Position numbers and translations under genes: made by a program
Notes under the pieces: model-generated
Told to the model about the DNA's origin: nothing
Seen by the model: only the letters and a program-made list of their open reading frames with translations
Database searches by the model: none
From: Symbiodinium natans
Taxonomy: Eukaryota; Sar; Dinophyceae; Suessiales; Symbiodiniaceae
Length of the DNA: 48,500 bases
Assembly (NCBI GenBank): GCA_905221605.1
Contig: CAJNDS010000282.1
Location: forward strand, 1-48,500
Direction of reading: 5' to 3'
Shown: one piece after another, positions 19,844 to 31,340 of the stretch
How the letters are laid out: each line of letters starts with the position of its first letter
Position numbering within the stretch: position 1 is the stretch's first letter

Positions 19844-22800
19844 TCAGCTGCGACACGGTAGGTGCCTTCCCGTGTGAAGGAGACGCGCAAGAGGAACACC
19901 TTCGACGGGGAGCCGAAGCTCTAAGGGCGTAGGGTTTAGGGTTTAGGGTTTAGGGTTTAGGGGGTTTTCAATGACCCGGGCTACTTACCCAATATAGTAT
20001 AGGGAACCCAGATCCCAAACAAGTAAAAAACGTATGCTGCCGAACAGTCTAGATCTTGCAACAAGGGCTTTAGGGGTGCAAGGGCGTTGGGTTTAGGGCT
20101 CAGGGCCCCTAAACCCTAAACCCTAAACCCTAAACCCTAAACCCTAAACCCTAAACCCGGAACCCTAAACCCTAAACCCTAAACCCTAAACCCTAAACCC
20201 TAAACCCTAAACCCTAAACCCGTGAACCCTAAACTGGCCCTAAACCAGGGGTTCAAGGACCTTGGGTTTTGAGCTTCGGATTTGACATCCCCAGGGGTTG
20301 GCCTTCTCCAGGAGCTCGCGAATGACAGGATCCAGGACCACCCTGGGGATTGATCGACTGGTTTCTTCAGTTTCGGGTTCCCCAAGTTTGAGGCTTGGTT
20401 AAACCCTAAACCCTAAACCCTAAACCCTAAACCCTAAACCCCAAACCCTAAACCCTAGACCCTAAAACTCCTACCCACACTGTCTGCGACCCTCCTCTCA
20501 CCCGAGACCCTCAACCCTCGGCCCTGAACTTCAAACCCCTTCACCATAGAACCTACAACCTAAACCCTAAACCCTAAACCCTAAACCCTAAACCCTAAAC
20601 CCTAAACCCCAAACCCCAAACCCTAAACCCTAAACCCTAAACCCTAAACCCTAACCCTAAACCCCAACCCATCCTAAACTCCCCCCTCAAAAATCCCGAA
20701 ATTCCCAACCCTGAAGCCGTGGCCCTGGCTCGCCGTTGGCGCTGTGGAGACCCTTTCCGACGATGATCTTCAGGCCCCTGACACCCAGTTGCAGGTGCCA
20801 AAATATGGGTTAGGGTTTAGAGTTTACTACCCCCTCCCCCCCAAAAAACTTTATTATAAGGGCAACATAGGGATTGCTATTTTATGTTTTTTTTGGGGGG
20901 GGATCTTAAGACATTAGGGTATAGAGTTTACTAGTCCCATCCTTCCAGGCGCCTCATCGTTGGGTGTCCTTTAAGGGCCCTAGCAACCCTAAACCCTAAA
21001 CCCTAAACCCTAAACCCTAAACCCTAAACCCTAAACCCTAAACCCTAAACCCTAAACCCTAAACCCTAAACCCTAAACCCTAAACCCGAAAGGTTCGGCT
21101 CCGGAAAGTATACACTTGTGCATCGGTTTCGGGCTCCGAGTTCAGGGCTTACCGGGGGTTCTAGGTCAGGGCTTACAGGGTGGGGCCCCCTTACTATACT
21201 AACTGTAGTTAAGGGACTTATAACCTAACTTAGGGTCCTTATAACCCAATTTAGGGCCCTTATAACTCTACTTATAACTAGGGGGCCCCACCCTTTATGT
21301 GTCTTGCCACTCTACCCTACGAAGCAACCTGCAAGAAGCAGGTACTTGGAGGTTCGTGGTACTTCGTAACCAATGATAGCTGTACCTATAACCCAGTGAT
21401 AAGCCCCTCAAGTGCCCTGAAATGGTTACAAGTACAGTTATAAGTACCGTAACCTGCAAGTAGCCCTAAACCCTAAACGGCCCTAAACCCTAAACCCTTA
21501 ACCCTAAACCCTAAGGTCCGGGTCTTCCACTTGGCAGGGTACAACTTCAGCACCTCAACTGCAACCGTCAGCTCCAAGAATCTTGAAGCACGACCTTCGA
21601 CCCCGAAAGTTGCACCCTTGACCCTTGCGTTTGCGGACCCTTTTAGGGTTTAGGGTTTAGGGTTTAGGGTTTAGGGTTTAGGGTTTAGGGTTTACGGTTT
21701 AGGGTGGAAGAAAAGGCAAGGGAACTCACAAGAGCCACCAGTAGATGAGCTCGGATCACTTGAACCAAAGCAGCGCAAGAACCAACCTCACGGGCTCAAG
21801 CTCCCCAGTATTTTGGCTCTACTGACCCAGACCCCTGGGAGGGTTTAGGGTTTAGGGTTTAGGATTTAGGGTTTAGGGTTTAGGGTTTAGGGATCCAAAA
21901 AATAGGCCCCCTTAAGGCTTCCGAAGAATGACCCAATAGTAGTGTAGGGTACTATTTGGGGGGGGGGGGGGTGCCATGTTTGGATCCTCCCAGGGGTCTG
22001 GGGCAGTAGAGTGTGCATTTTGGCGAACTTATATACCATATCATGGCCTATGGCTTCAAACGACACAATCTTGGTGGGCACTTAGGCTCCTCAAACCCCG
22101 TACATAAACCCGAGCAAAAGAAAATCCAATACTCACGCCATCCCACGATCCACACCCCAAAACCCGAATTTCCCAATATCCCAAAATGCTGAAAACCTGA
22201 AACCCCAACACCCCACAGCCCCTGCACTCCCACCCCACAACCCCAAAAAACGATAAAATCCCCCAAAGCCCCAAAAGCCCCCGAAAAGCCCCCGAAAAGC
22301 CCCTCAAAACCCCTCAAATCACCCCAACATCCCTGCAACTCCCCCCCCCAACACCCCCCCTGAAACTAAATCCCTGCAACTCCAAAACCCCACAACACAA
22401 AACCCTGAAATCCCTGCAAATCCCTGAACCCTGAACCCTGAACCCTAAACCCGAAACCCTAAACCCTAAACCCTAAACCCTAAACCCTGAACCCTGAACC
22501 CTGAACCCTGAACCCTGAACCCTGAACCCTAAACCCTAACCTCCCCCCAAGACCCATGGCGCCAGGTAAAGGCCAGGTCGTCTTCGGGAAGGTCCGGGAT
22601 GCCCTGGCAGGCTGTAGACTTAACAAAACTTTAGGGTTTAGGGTTTAGGGTTTAGGGTTTAGGGCTTAGGGTTTAGGGTTTAGGGCTTAGGGTTTAGGGC
22701 TAGTGTTTAGGGTTTGGGGCTTAGGGTTTAAGGCTTAGGGTTTCGGGCTTGGGGCTTTTAAAGGTTTAGGGTTTTGGAGGTTCGAGATCTGAGATGAAAG

Positions 22801-25800
22801 GTTTTGGTGGCCTTCCTGGGCCGGTCACAAATGCTTGAAAACCCAGGGCCGGCGCTGACCAAAGATCATAAGATGGTTTACGAAAATAGGCTGCGATATA
22901 TAGCCCCCCCCACTTGTAGGAGTCCCTTAGAACGAGGACCCCAAATAACGTACCATGCTCGGAGGTTGCGACCTTTAGGGCTTAGGGTTTAGGGGTTTAG
23001 GGGTTTAGGGGTTTAGGGGTTTAGGGGTTTAGGGGTTTAGGGGTTTAGGGGTTTAGGGGTTTAGGGGTTTAGGGGTTTAGGGTTTAGGGTGGTTCAGGGT
23101 TCCTTGCAAGTCTTCTAGGGGTCCCAAAGAGCCCAAAGCATGACAGCGCCCAAGCCCAGCAGACCACAAGATTCCAAACGTTTTGAGGGGCTTCCATGGG
23201 CCCAGACCTCTATGGGTCTCAGACAGAAACCCTAAACCCTAAACCCTAAACCCTAAACCCTAAACCCTAAACCGTAAACCCTAAACCCTAAACCGGGTTG
23301 TTTTGGAGACAGCCTGGCTGCCGCGCACAGAAGTGCGTGGGGTGGCTCGTGGGCCTAGGGCCCTAGGGCGCCCAGTGCCGTATCTTTTGGCTCCACTGCT
23401 CCACCCTAAACCCCAGACCAGAAAACCTACACGAATCCGAAGTCTAAGCCCGAAGCCAGAGGCCCCGAAACCCGAAACCTTAAGCGTTGCCAGGAGTCGT
23501 TGACTTGATTTTGGCTCTGGTTGGGTTCCATGCAATCATTTTCCCAAACCCTAAACCCTAAACCCTAAACCCTAAACCCTAAACCCTAAACCCTAAACCC
23601 TAAACCCGAAACCCCAAATCCAAACCCGAAACCCCAAGCCCTAAACCCTAAATCCCTCTGTGGTTCGTTTCGGGGCCCCCATGTTGCTGGCCGCACCCTT
23701 CGTTCCCTGATCCCGAGGCTCAGGCCTCAATAGTCCTAAACCCTAAACCCTAAACCCTAAACCCTAAACCCTAAACCCTAAACCCTAAGCCCGAAACCCT
23801 AAACCCTAAACCCTAAGCCTTAAGCCCTAAACCCTTCTGCAAGTTGAAGGTGGCACCCCAAACCCGCATCCACCCATGTGAGGCTCCAATGTACCCAGAC
23901 CAGTGGAAGAATCTAAGAAGTACACACCCCAAACCCTAATCCCTAAACCCTAAACCCTAAACCCCAAACCCTAATCCCTAAACCCTAAACCCTAAACCCT
24001 AAACTCCAAACCCTAAACCCGAAACCAGTGGAAGAATCTAAGAAGTACAGCCCCACTTCAAGGATGTTAACCCTCCAGAAACCGTTGCAGCATTTCGCTG
24101 CAATGAACTCAAACTAGACAGTTCACTCAGAACTGACCCAGTAACCCAATAGCAGTAAAAGGCTGTATGGTACATCAGCCGAACAATCTCAAACATCTAA
24201 ACACTCACCCCAGAACCTTGAAACGTGTTGAATCTGAGATCTCAAGCTCTAACCGGCGCACCCGCATTGCCATGTAAACGGCCACTTTGGCCACCTCTCC
24301 AGGTCGGGCAAAGGCTCCATACTTGGAGTTTCATGGGTACTTATCAACCTGGTTACAAGTCCGCCTGTAACCTACTTAGAGGACTTAATTAGGGGGCTTA
24401 TAAGTACAGTTATTATTGGGGTTATAAGTACTAGATAAGGCCGGCACTTTCAATCGGCCATCAGGAAGAATTTGGCTGGATAATGCTAAGGTTGAGTGCG
24501 ACTTGTGTGTTAAGATAGCGTCTCGATTTGGATGGAAAGGCAAAGGTGCTCGGGCAGGAATGGGGCGCGGTGTAATTGTGGGCTGGGGTTGGAAAACGTG
24601 TGAGTCTTGCTACAGACGAAGCCAAAGCTTTTTGGATGTGCGATGTAAATTGGGCCTACATAAGGCCAAGGGGTCTGAAACGGCAGGGTTTGGATTTTCG
24701 TGCGTGCTTCGGACCTCTTGCGCCCCAGGCCCTTGCGCAATTTGTAGTACCCGGCCCTTCTGACATCGAAGTTGCCTTTGCCAGAAACCCTTGCGTGGCC
24801 GGCGGCCGGACTGTGAGTTCGCAGACGCGCAAGGCAAGGCAAGTTCTCCCAACAGCACGTGCCTCAGACCAGTTGCAAGGCTAAAAGACGTGTGGCAGCT
24901 TGCTGTCAAACTTATGACGTGCTGTCGCCAAAATCTCACATGGTTCAAAGCTCCTGGTTTGGCCCGCTGACTTGTACTTCCCATGCGCCCGAGCGCCTGA
25001 ACATCTACACTGTCTCATCTTTGCGAGACCACCCCTCCAAGCCCACTCAAGTTCCTGAGCCACTGGGGTCTCCAGATCTGTGGATTCCCAAGGACGGCGG
25101 TTCCTTACTAAATCCCTTGGGAGGTTGCGGCTAGCATGTTCTGTCTGAGCACTGCATTTCTGGAAAGCCTCGGTTTTCAGCGAATTTTGAAAGTCCTCGA
25201 ACAGTATCAAACCGCGCCATACCTTTATTAACAATATCGAAACCCAGGTAGATGCCGGTCGGTGTGTCCGGACCCCAAAAAAAGAATGAAGCCACAACGA
25301 TGACACATGGCGCTAGTCCAACAGTCCGCGTAAAAGTAGAACCCCCAAAAAATACCCTACACTACTCCTGGGTCACTTTGAGGAACCCTTATAAAGGGAT
25401 CTATTGTTTGGATCCTCCAGTATTCTGGGGCGACCCCTAAACCCTAAACCCAAATGGCCTAAACCCAAGACCCTAAACTTTAAACCGTAAACCCTAAACC
25501 CTAAGGCCCTAAACCCTAAACCCTAAACCCTAAACCCTAAACCCTAAACCCTAAACCCTAAACCCTAAACCCTAAACCCTAAACCCTAAACCCTACAGTA
25601 ACACCGATTGCGCACTTGACCGAGGTGGGGGTGTGACTTGACCCCACACAATCGCATGGCACGCAAACGGCGGGAGAAACATCTGGGGTTTAGAGTTTAG
25701 GGTTTAGGGTTTAAGGTTTAGGGTTTAGGGTGGGGGTTTCGATGCCAGGGGGCCCCTAATAGAGATTCGGGGGCTTTGGGTTTATAGGGTATAGGGTTTA

Positions 25801-28800
25801 GGGTTTAGGGTTTAGGGGTTAGGGGTTAGGGAGCCCCCCCAGATAGTAGGATCCCCTTATAACAAAGACCCCACTAAGGTACCCCCAATTTCAGAAAGCC
25901 CCCATCTTAAAGCCAAAGGAGAAGCGAGGAGCACATGGAAATGTGGCGGGAGCACGATCCAAACCCTAAACCCTAAACCCTAAACCCTAAACCCTAAACC
26001 CTAAACCCTAAACCCTAAACCCTAAACCCTAAACCCTAAACCCTAAACCCTAAACCCTAAACCCTAAACCCTAAACCCTAAACCCTAAACCCCAACGGAC
26101 GCGCAAGCAAAGCCGTACCAGAGACTGAGGGACGTGAAAGTGCGCCCCTGCCGCATTTTCATGACACGGAAGGATGCATGGCAAGCCTCAAGAAGCACAG
26201 GGGACCACAGCACGATGTGCACCACAGAAGCGCAGAGATCTTGGCGAGAGCACGGTTGCCACGTCGGACGACACAAAAAACCTCGGTCTGTAGTATAAGA
26301 AGTGGTGAGCGCCGAAACCGTCCCGAGAGCGTGATCCGGGCATAGAGCGAGTGCCGCGAAAGCGCGAGCCACGGAACCGGGCCCCGTGCGCACGTGCGCG
26401 CGAGCGCGTGCGCTCAACTCAACCATTCCTCCTTACTCTGAACTGCTGAACGTTGAATCCCCGTTTTGGTAATTTGGTAACACATGCTTTCAGAAAAACC
26501 CTAGGCAAAATAAACCCCGTGCGCGTGGTTCTCACGGCCTCCTGCAGTGCAACCCTAAACCCTAAACCCTAAACCCTAAACCCTAAACCCTAAACCCTAA
26601 ACCCTAAAGCCTCCACTCGCCTCAGCAAGCTGCTGTTCCGGTTTCAGGATGGGGATTCCATCCCTAAATCCTACACCCGAAACCCTAACCCTGAGGCTCG
26701 AAGGGTTTAGGGTTTAGGGTTTAGGGTTTAGGGTTTAGGGTTTAGGGTTTAGGGTTTAGGAAGGGCTCTTATTTTAGGGTATCTGGGGCCAAAGGCCTTC
26801 TTACATAAGGTTTTTGGGCTATTTTGAGCCTAAGGTTAGACTTTCCTAAACCCCTACTAAGGTCCTTTCAGCGCCCCTTCTCACCCGAGAAAGCACCAAG
26901 AAGGACTTAGGAGGCACGGCGCAGGTGTTGGGGCACAAGGAGTTATAGGGCTTAAGCTTCAGCCCTCTCTGCTTGGGCTCTGCGATTGAGACGGGTATTG
27001 GGGTTTAGAGTTTGGGGTTTAGGGTTTATATAGGGTTTATATAGGGTTTAGGGTTTAGGGGTATCATCCCTACAGTTAACCTTGCGGCCTTCAAGCGGTC
27101 AGGGCTTCTCAGGGTTTGTCGGGCTTACTGGGGTCTTGGGGCTCGGGGCTGACCTGCATGCTGCAAACCCTAAACCAGTCTCGACCGTTCACTGAACATA
27201 GCAAGTTCTTCATTCACCAGGGTTTAGGGTTTAGGGTTTAGGGTTTAGGTTTTAGGGCTTAGGGTTTAGGGGCCATCTTGTAGGTCACTGCAGTTCCAAG
27301 AGGAGCCTTAATCTTTAGGTGCCTGGGTGGGTGGGCGCGGGGGTTTAGGGTTTAGGGTTTAGGGTTTCGGGTTTAGGGTTTAGGGTTCATGGAGGAGGAG
27401 ATTGGGGCCGAATCCCCCCAAGCTCAGAGGACGCTACTGACTGTTGCAAGCCACGAAGAGCGGCTCATGGGCTTGCACCGGAACCTATACGGGTTAGGGT
27501 TTAGGGTTTAGGGTTTAGGGTTTAGGGTTTAGGGTTTAGGGTTTAGGGTTTAGGGTTTAGGGTTTAGGGTTTAGGGTTTAGGGTTTAGGGTTAACCCTAA
27601 ACCCTAAACGGCCCTAAACCCTAAACCCTAAACCCTAAACCCTAAACCCTAAACCCTAAACCCTAAACCCTAAACCCTAAACCCTAAACCCTAAACCCTA
27701 ACCCCCAAACCCTGAACTCAAACCCAAAGCCACATGCCGAGTGATGCATCGTCGGGTGCTCGGGGCCTCAGTGCTCATCCCATGAAGGTCCATCAACCTG
27801 TGGAAGGGTCTGAACCCCAAACCCCAAACCCCAAAACCCTAAACCCTAAACACTAACCCCAAACCCCAAAACCCCAAAACCACAAGACCCCAAACCCCAA
27901 ACCCCAACCCTCGACCCTAAACCCTAAACCCTAAACCCTAAACCCTAAACCCTAAACCCTAAACCCCAAACCCTGGTTGGAATGTTCCCCCTTCCATATA
28001 CGAACAGTCCTCAATAGGGATGAGAATGGGGGGGGGGTAATCCCTGTTCAGGACTGTTGGTATAGGGGCAAAAGCCCAAGTTAAAGGCTCAAGGTTTGGG
28101 GCTTGAAAATAGGGCGCAAGGTTAGGGCAAAGCCCCCCTTCCGAAACCTTCGCACCCTGCGCTAATCCCAGCCGGTGTAGTTCGAAGCAGGGTAGGAGGG
28201 GCTTTAGGGGTTTAGGGGATCTTGGGATTTAGGGGTTTGGGTTGAGAGGTTTTGGGGTGTGGCGCTTGGGCTTTGGAGGTCGGGCTTGGGACTTAGGCTT
28301 TCACGGGAGAAAGGGATAGGGATTTCGGGGCTTCGGGCTTTGGTGAAAGGGTTGGAGGGCTCACAAGGCTTGGGTGAGGTTCTGTAATTCAGCCCGGTAA
28401 ACCCTACACCCTAAACCCTAAACCCTAAACCCCGCTCCTGGCCACCAAGCTCAAAAAAACCCTGAACCCTAGATCCTCCTACCCGAATCCCCCTAAACCC
28501 CAAACCACCTACGTAAATCCCCAAGACCCCACACCCCTATTAAACCCCTGAGACCCTGAAATGCCCTACAGTATGGAGGGCTGGTTTAGGGTTTAGGGTT
28601 TAGGGTTTAGAGTTTAGGGTTTAGGGTTTAGGGTTTAGGGTAAGCCTGTTCCCGCTGTGGGCCGTCTCTACCCTGGCCCTCAGCGCACGACTCTTAAACC
28701 TTATAAACCCAAAGGCCCAAAACCTCAAATCCTAATCCCACAGCCCTTGCACCCTCGAAACCCCTAAGCCCCTAAACCGCCGAATGCAAATATTTAAAAA

Positions 28801-29424
28801 AATAATTACGCGTGTTGTGGAACACATCGTTTTTTGCTCCATTTGTCAGTTGCAATGCCTACCTGCCCTGAGAACCTAATACCCTAGTACCTAAACCCTC
28901 AAACCCAAGCCCTAAACCTTTGAAACCTTTGAAACCGTTCACCCTCAAACCTGAAAACCCTGGACCTCAAAAACCCCAAACTCCAACCCCCTGAACCCTA
29001 AAATCCCTAGAGCCCTGAAACCTAACAGCCTCAAGGCACTAAGACCCTGAAACTGAAGGCCCCACACCCCTAAAGTCCTAAAACCATAAGCACCTCAAAT
29101 CCAGCCCTGTAACCAGAAAAAACCTTGAAGTCCTAAAGCCCCAAACGTTCTAGCCTGGAACATTAAAATGTTGAACATTAAACCCTAGACCCTCCTAAAC
29201 CCTAAACCCTCTGAACCCCCTAAACCCCCTAAACCCCCTAATTAAACCCCCTAAGCCCCCTAAACCCCTTAAACCCTAAACCCCCTAAACCCCCCTAAAC
29301 ACCCAAAACCCCCTAATTTTAAACCCTAAACCCTGAACCCTAAACCCTAAACCCTAAACCCCTGCAACCTCGAACCGCGCCTTCCCTCGCGGACCCAGGG
29401 CGAGAAGGCACCGTCCGTCATGGC
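19844..29424 (-). CDS. Smr-domain protein, possibly the C-terminal part of a PPR-Smr protein (6 exons)
   Basis: The exons are 29424-29369, 27797-27767 (31 nt), 24294-24260 (35 nt), 20777-20718, 20342-20275 and 19920-19844 (stop TGA). All junctions keep one frame. From the ATG at 29421 the product is 107 aa. The Smr signature is spread over five exons: LMDLHGMSTE, then VAKVAVYMAM, then GLKIIVGKGLHSANGEP, then VVLDPVIRELLEKANPW, then LRLPVEGVPLARLL. Smr domains bind or cut nucleic acid; in PPR-Smr proteins they act with RNA-binding repeats, usually in organelles. Donors are GT (first intron) and GC (the rest). The introns reach 3.5 kb and are full of telomere-like arrays. The start is uncertain: an acceptor-like CTGCTGAG precedes the first exon, so it may be internal and joined to PPR exons upstream. 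The stop lies 242 bp before the reductase start. Confidence 0.75.
21190..21460. repeat. TTATAAGTAC-type dispersed element
   Basis: Several short repeats of CTTATAACC/TTATAACT and GTTACAAGTACAGTTATAAGTACCG occur here. A related copy is at 24336-24440. Both are in Smr-gene introns. Confidence 0.5.
21817..22011. mobile_element. family II element with 26-bp terminal inverted repeats
   Basis: Bases 21817-21842 and 21986-22011 are inverted copies with one mismatch (CTCTACTG...CCTGGGAGG). The left half of the interior is TTTAGGG repeat and the right half is the unique family II core with a poly-G run. GCCAAAAT-like sequence lies near both outer edges (minus strand), possibly a target duplication. 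The element is in the Smr intron between exons 24260 and 20777. Confidence 0.78.
23899..24049. repeat. telomere-like array between 26-bp direct repeats
   Basis: A 26-bp sequence (23899-23924) is repeated exactly at 24024-24049. The 99 bp between is CCCTAAA repeat with CCCCAAA and CCCTAAT variants. This looks like insertion of the array with duplication of the target. Confidence 0.88.
24336..24440. mobile_element. TTATAAGTAC-type element, second copy
   Basis: Contains GGTTACAAG, CTTATAAGTACAGTTATT and GGTTATAAGTACTAG. It is shared in part with 21190-21460 and sits just upstream of the 35-nt Smr exon. Confidence 0.5.
24441..25240. other. 800-bp repeat-free region, no confident gene
   Basis: This is one of the longest stretches without telomere-like repeat, and it lies in an intron of the Smr gene. 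A plus-strand frame from about 24488 to 24763 follows a GCTAAG acceptor. It is cysteine-rich (ECDLC, CESC, CAPGPCAIC), but no zinc-finger family is recognised. Other frames overlap on both strands. A nested gene or an element remnant is possible. Confidence 0.25.
25338..25434. mobile_element. family II element, inverted copy
   Basis: Reverse complement of the core also seen at 21887-21990 and 47938-48097: CCCCCAAAAAATACCCTACACTACT then GGGTCA, and TTTGGATCCTCCAG at the other end. Confidence 0.6.
25960..26092 (-). repeat. uninterrupted CCCTAAA array
   Basis: About 18 perfect CCCTAAA units, one of the purest arrays in the window. Confidence 0.95.
26093..26500. other. unique 400-bp island, no gene called
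   Basis: GC-balanced unique DNA with a CGTGCGCACGTGCGCGCGAG-type palindromic stretch near 26388. A 113-codon minus frame has no recognisable domain. It lies in the 3.5-kb Smr intron. Confidence 0.3.
27491..27703. repeat. head-to-head telomere-like arrays
   Basis: About 14 TTTAGGG units run directly into about 15 CCCTAAA units through GGGTTAACCC (axis at 27592/27593). This is the orientation expected of a telomere end-to-end fusion or a fold-back. One GGCC interruption lies at about 27610. Confidence 0.93.
27978..28075. mobile_element. family V element (GATGTTCCCCC type)
   Basis: Begins AATGTTCCCCCTT, contains AACAGTCCT and its inverse AGGACTGTT, and ends GGGGCA. Relatives lie at 8298-8360, 11580-11645 and 42738-42841. 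All share a GATGTTCCCCC or GGGGGAACATC end. Confidence 0.55.
28076..29368. other. Smr-gene intron sequence (first intron), no further exon recognised
   Basis: Degenerate telomere-like repeat with many one-base variants, including CCCCCTAAA near 29210-29300. A short island at 28655-28710 is open on both strands. I see nothing that fits between the first two Smr exons. Confidence 0.4.
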
Positions 29425-29459
29425 CTCAGCAGGCAGTTTCGTGCCTCACCCCAAGCCGC

Positions 29460-29990
29460 TCCCAGGGCGGGGGGGGGGGGGGGGGAGGGTTTAGGAGTTT
29501 AGGGTTTTTAGGGTTTTAGGGTTTTAGGTTTTAGGGTTTTAGGTTTTAGGGTTTTTAGGGTTTTAGGTTTTAGGGGTTTTAGGGTTTAGGGTTTCGGGTT
29601 TTTTAGGGTTTTAGGGTTTAGGGTTTAGGGTTTAGGGTTTTTTAGGGTTTAGGGTTTAGGGGTTTAGGGTGTTGGGGGGGGGGGGGGGGGGGCGCACCAA
29701 AGGCCCAAACTAAGGGGATGATTAGAGTTTGGGGTTACTCGGCTTTCGGGTGTTCAGGGTTTAGGATATTGAGGGGTTTCAGGTATGTAAGGTGACTATT
29801 CTGGTGTAAGACTTGGAGCTTCGAGTAGGGTTTGGAGTTGAGGGTGCAAGGTTTGCGGCTTAGGGTTTAGGGTTTAGGGTTTAGGGTTTAGGGCGTGTTC
29901 CAAAGTTGGGTTTAGGGCATGGGGCGGTTTGTGGTTTAGGGGTCAGGGTGCACAGGGTATGGCGCTTAGGGCGGTTTGGGGTCCAGGGGA
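29460..29990. repeat. degenerate TTTAGGG/TTTTAGGG region with poly-G runs
   Basis: Variable-length units (TTTTAGGG, TTTTTAGGG) between two poly-G runs of about 16 (29469 and 29677), then sparse repeat with no clear exon. Confidence 0.6.
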
Positions 29991-30428
29991 CCCTAAACCC
30001 TAAACCCCTAAACCCCTAAACCCCTAAACCCCTAAACCCCTAAACCCCTAAACCCCTAAACCCCTAAACCCCTAAACCCCTAAACCCCTAAACCCCTAAA
30101 CAGCTAAACAGCTAAACAGCTAAACAGCTAAACAGCTAAACAGCTAAACAGCTAAACAGCTAAACAGCTAAACAGCTAAACAGCTAAACAGCTAAACAGC
30201 TAAACAGCTAAACAGCTAAACAGCTAAACAGCTAAACAGCTAAACCCCTAAACCCCTAAACCCCTAAACCCCTAAACCCCTAAACCCCTAAACCCCTAAA
30301 CCCCTAAACCCCTAAACCCCCCCTAAACCCCTAAACCCCTAAACCCCTAAACCCCTAAACCCCTAAACCCCTAAACCCCTAAACCCCTAAACCCCTAAAC
30401 CCCTAAACCCCTAAACCCCTAAACCCTA
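29991..30428 (-). repeat. 8-mer CCCCTAAA array with CTAAACAG block
   Basis: Regular 8-bp CTAAACCC units. At 30101-30240 about 17 consecutive units carry CTAAACAG instead; the normal unit then resumes in phase. Confidence 0.95.
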
Positions 30429-30439
30429 ACCAATGCCGG

Positions 30440-31340
30440 GATTTGGATGTCCTTGGGTTGAGGGGTTTTGTCACGTAACTTCTCTGTAGGTTTAGTCATT
30501 TAGGTTTTAGGGTTTCCGTGGCGATTCGGGGTTTAGGGTGTAGGGTTTAGGGTTTAGGGCTAGGGTTTAGGGTTTAGGCTTCAGGCGCTTTAGGGGTAGC
30601 AGCATGTGAAGGGGTACAGGATTTCATGCTCCGGCAGCAATGTAATTCTGAGTTGCGGCTTATGGCTCGAGGCCTGCTGTACCCTAAACCCTAGACCGCC
30701 AAACCCTGCACCCTAAACCCTGCAGGGTACTACCCCTGTTGGGTTTAGGGTTTAGGGTTTAGGGTTTGGAGGTTTAGGGTTTTCCGGTTTAGGTCCCATG
30801 GCCTCTTGGAAGAGGTGAGACGCCCCCTCCAGTTTCTCCATGTAGACCTTGGGGCTTGGGCTTTAGGGTTTAGGAGTTAGGATTTAGGGTTAGGGTTTAG
30901 GTTTGGGGTTTAGGATTTAGGGTTTAGGGTTTAGGCCCCTTGGAAGCCCCCCTGAAAGCACGCATCCTAACAGTCTCTCAGACCCCCTCCACCCCCAGGG
31001 CAAGACAGGCAGCAACTGCAAGCTGTTTTTTGGGGTTGGGATTTAGGGTTTAGGGTTTAGGGTTTAGGGTTTCAGGGTTTAGGGTGTAGGGTGTAGGGTT
31101 TAGGGCTTAGGGGCTCCATGTTCCAATGGTTGACCCTTTGGGAGACGTAAGCGCAGTCGTGTTCTGCCTGCAAGAAGATTTCCTGCAACCCTAAACTTTG
31201 CCTTAAGCTCTTCTCAGGGTTTAGAGTTTAGGGTTTAGGGTTTGGAGCTACAAGCCTTCCGGGCACTTGCTACGTCGAAGTTGCAGCCTATAACCATGCG
31301 GCTTCTGATCTCCGCCGAATATGTCTTCAACAATCATCTG
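30440..31340 (-). other. unassigned islands, possible minus-strand exons
   Basis: Minus-strand islands with acceptor AGs occur at 31337 (CAG directly before an ATG; reads MIVEDIFGGDQKPHGYRLQL), about 31184-31108 (after GGGTTGCAG; reads EIFLQAEHDCAYVSQRVNHW), about 30853-30795 (KVYMEKLEGASHLFQEAMG) and about 30640-30605 (PQLRITLLPEHEILYP). The first two join in phase with a GA...AG intron and a GAA direct repeat. No family is recognised, so an unknown gene is possible. Confidence 0.3.

Noticed and set aside
22014-22070. Minus-strand island reading PTKIVSFEAIGHDMVYKF as a Smr-gene exon
   Set aside because: The Smr exons on either side join in frame without it, and no homology is recognised.
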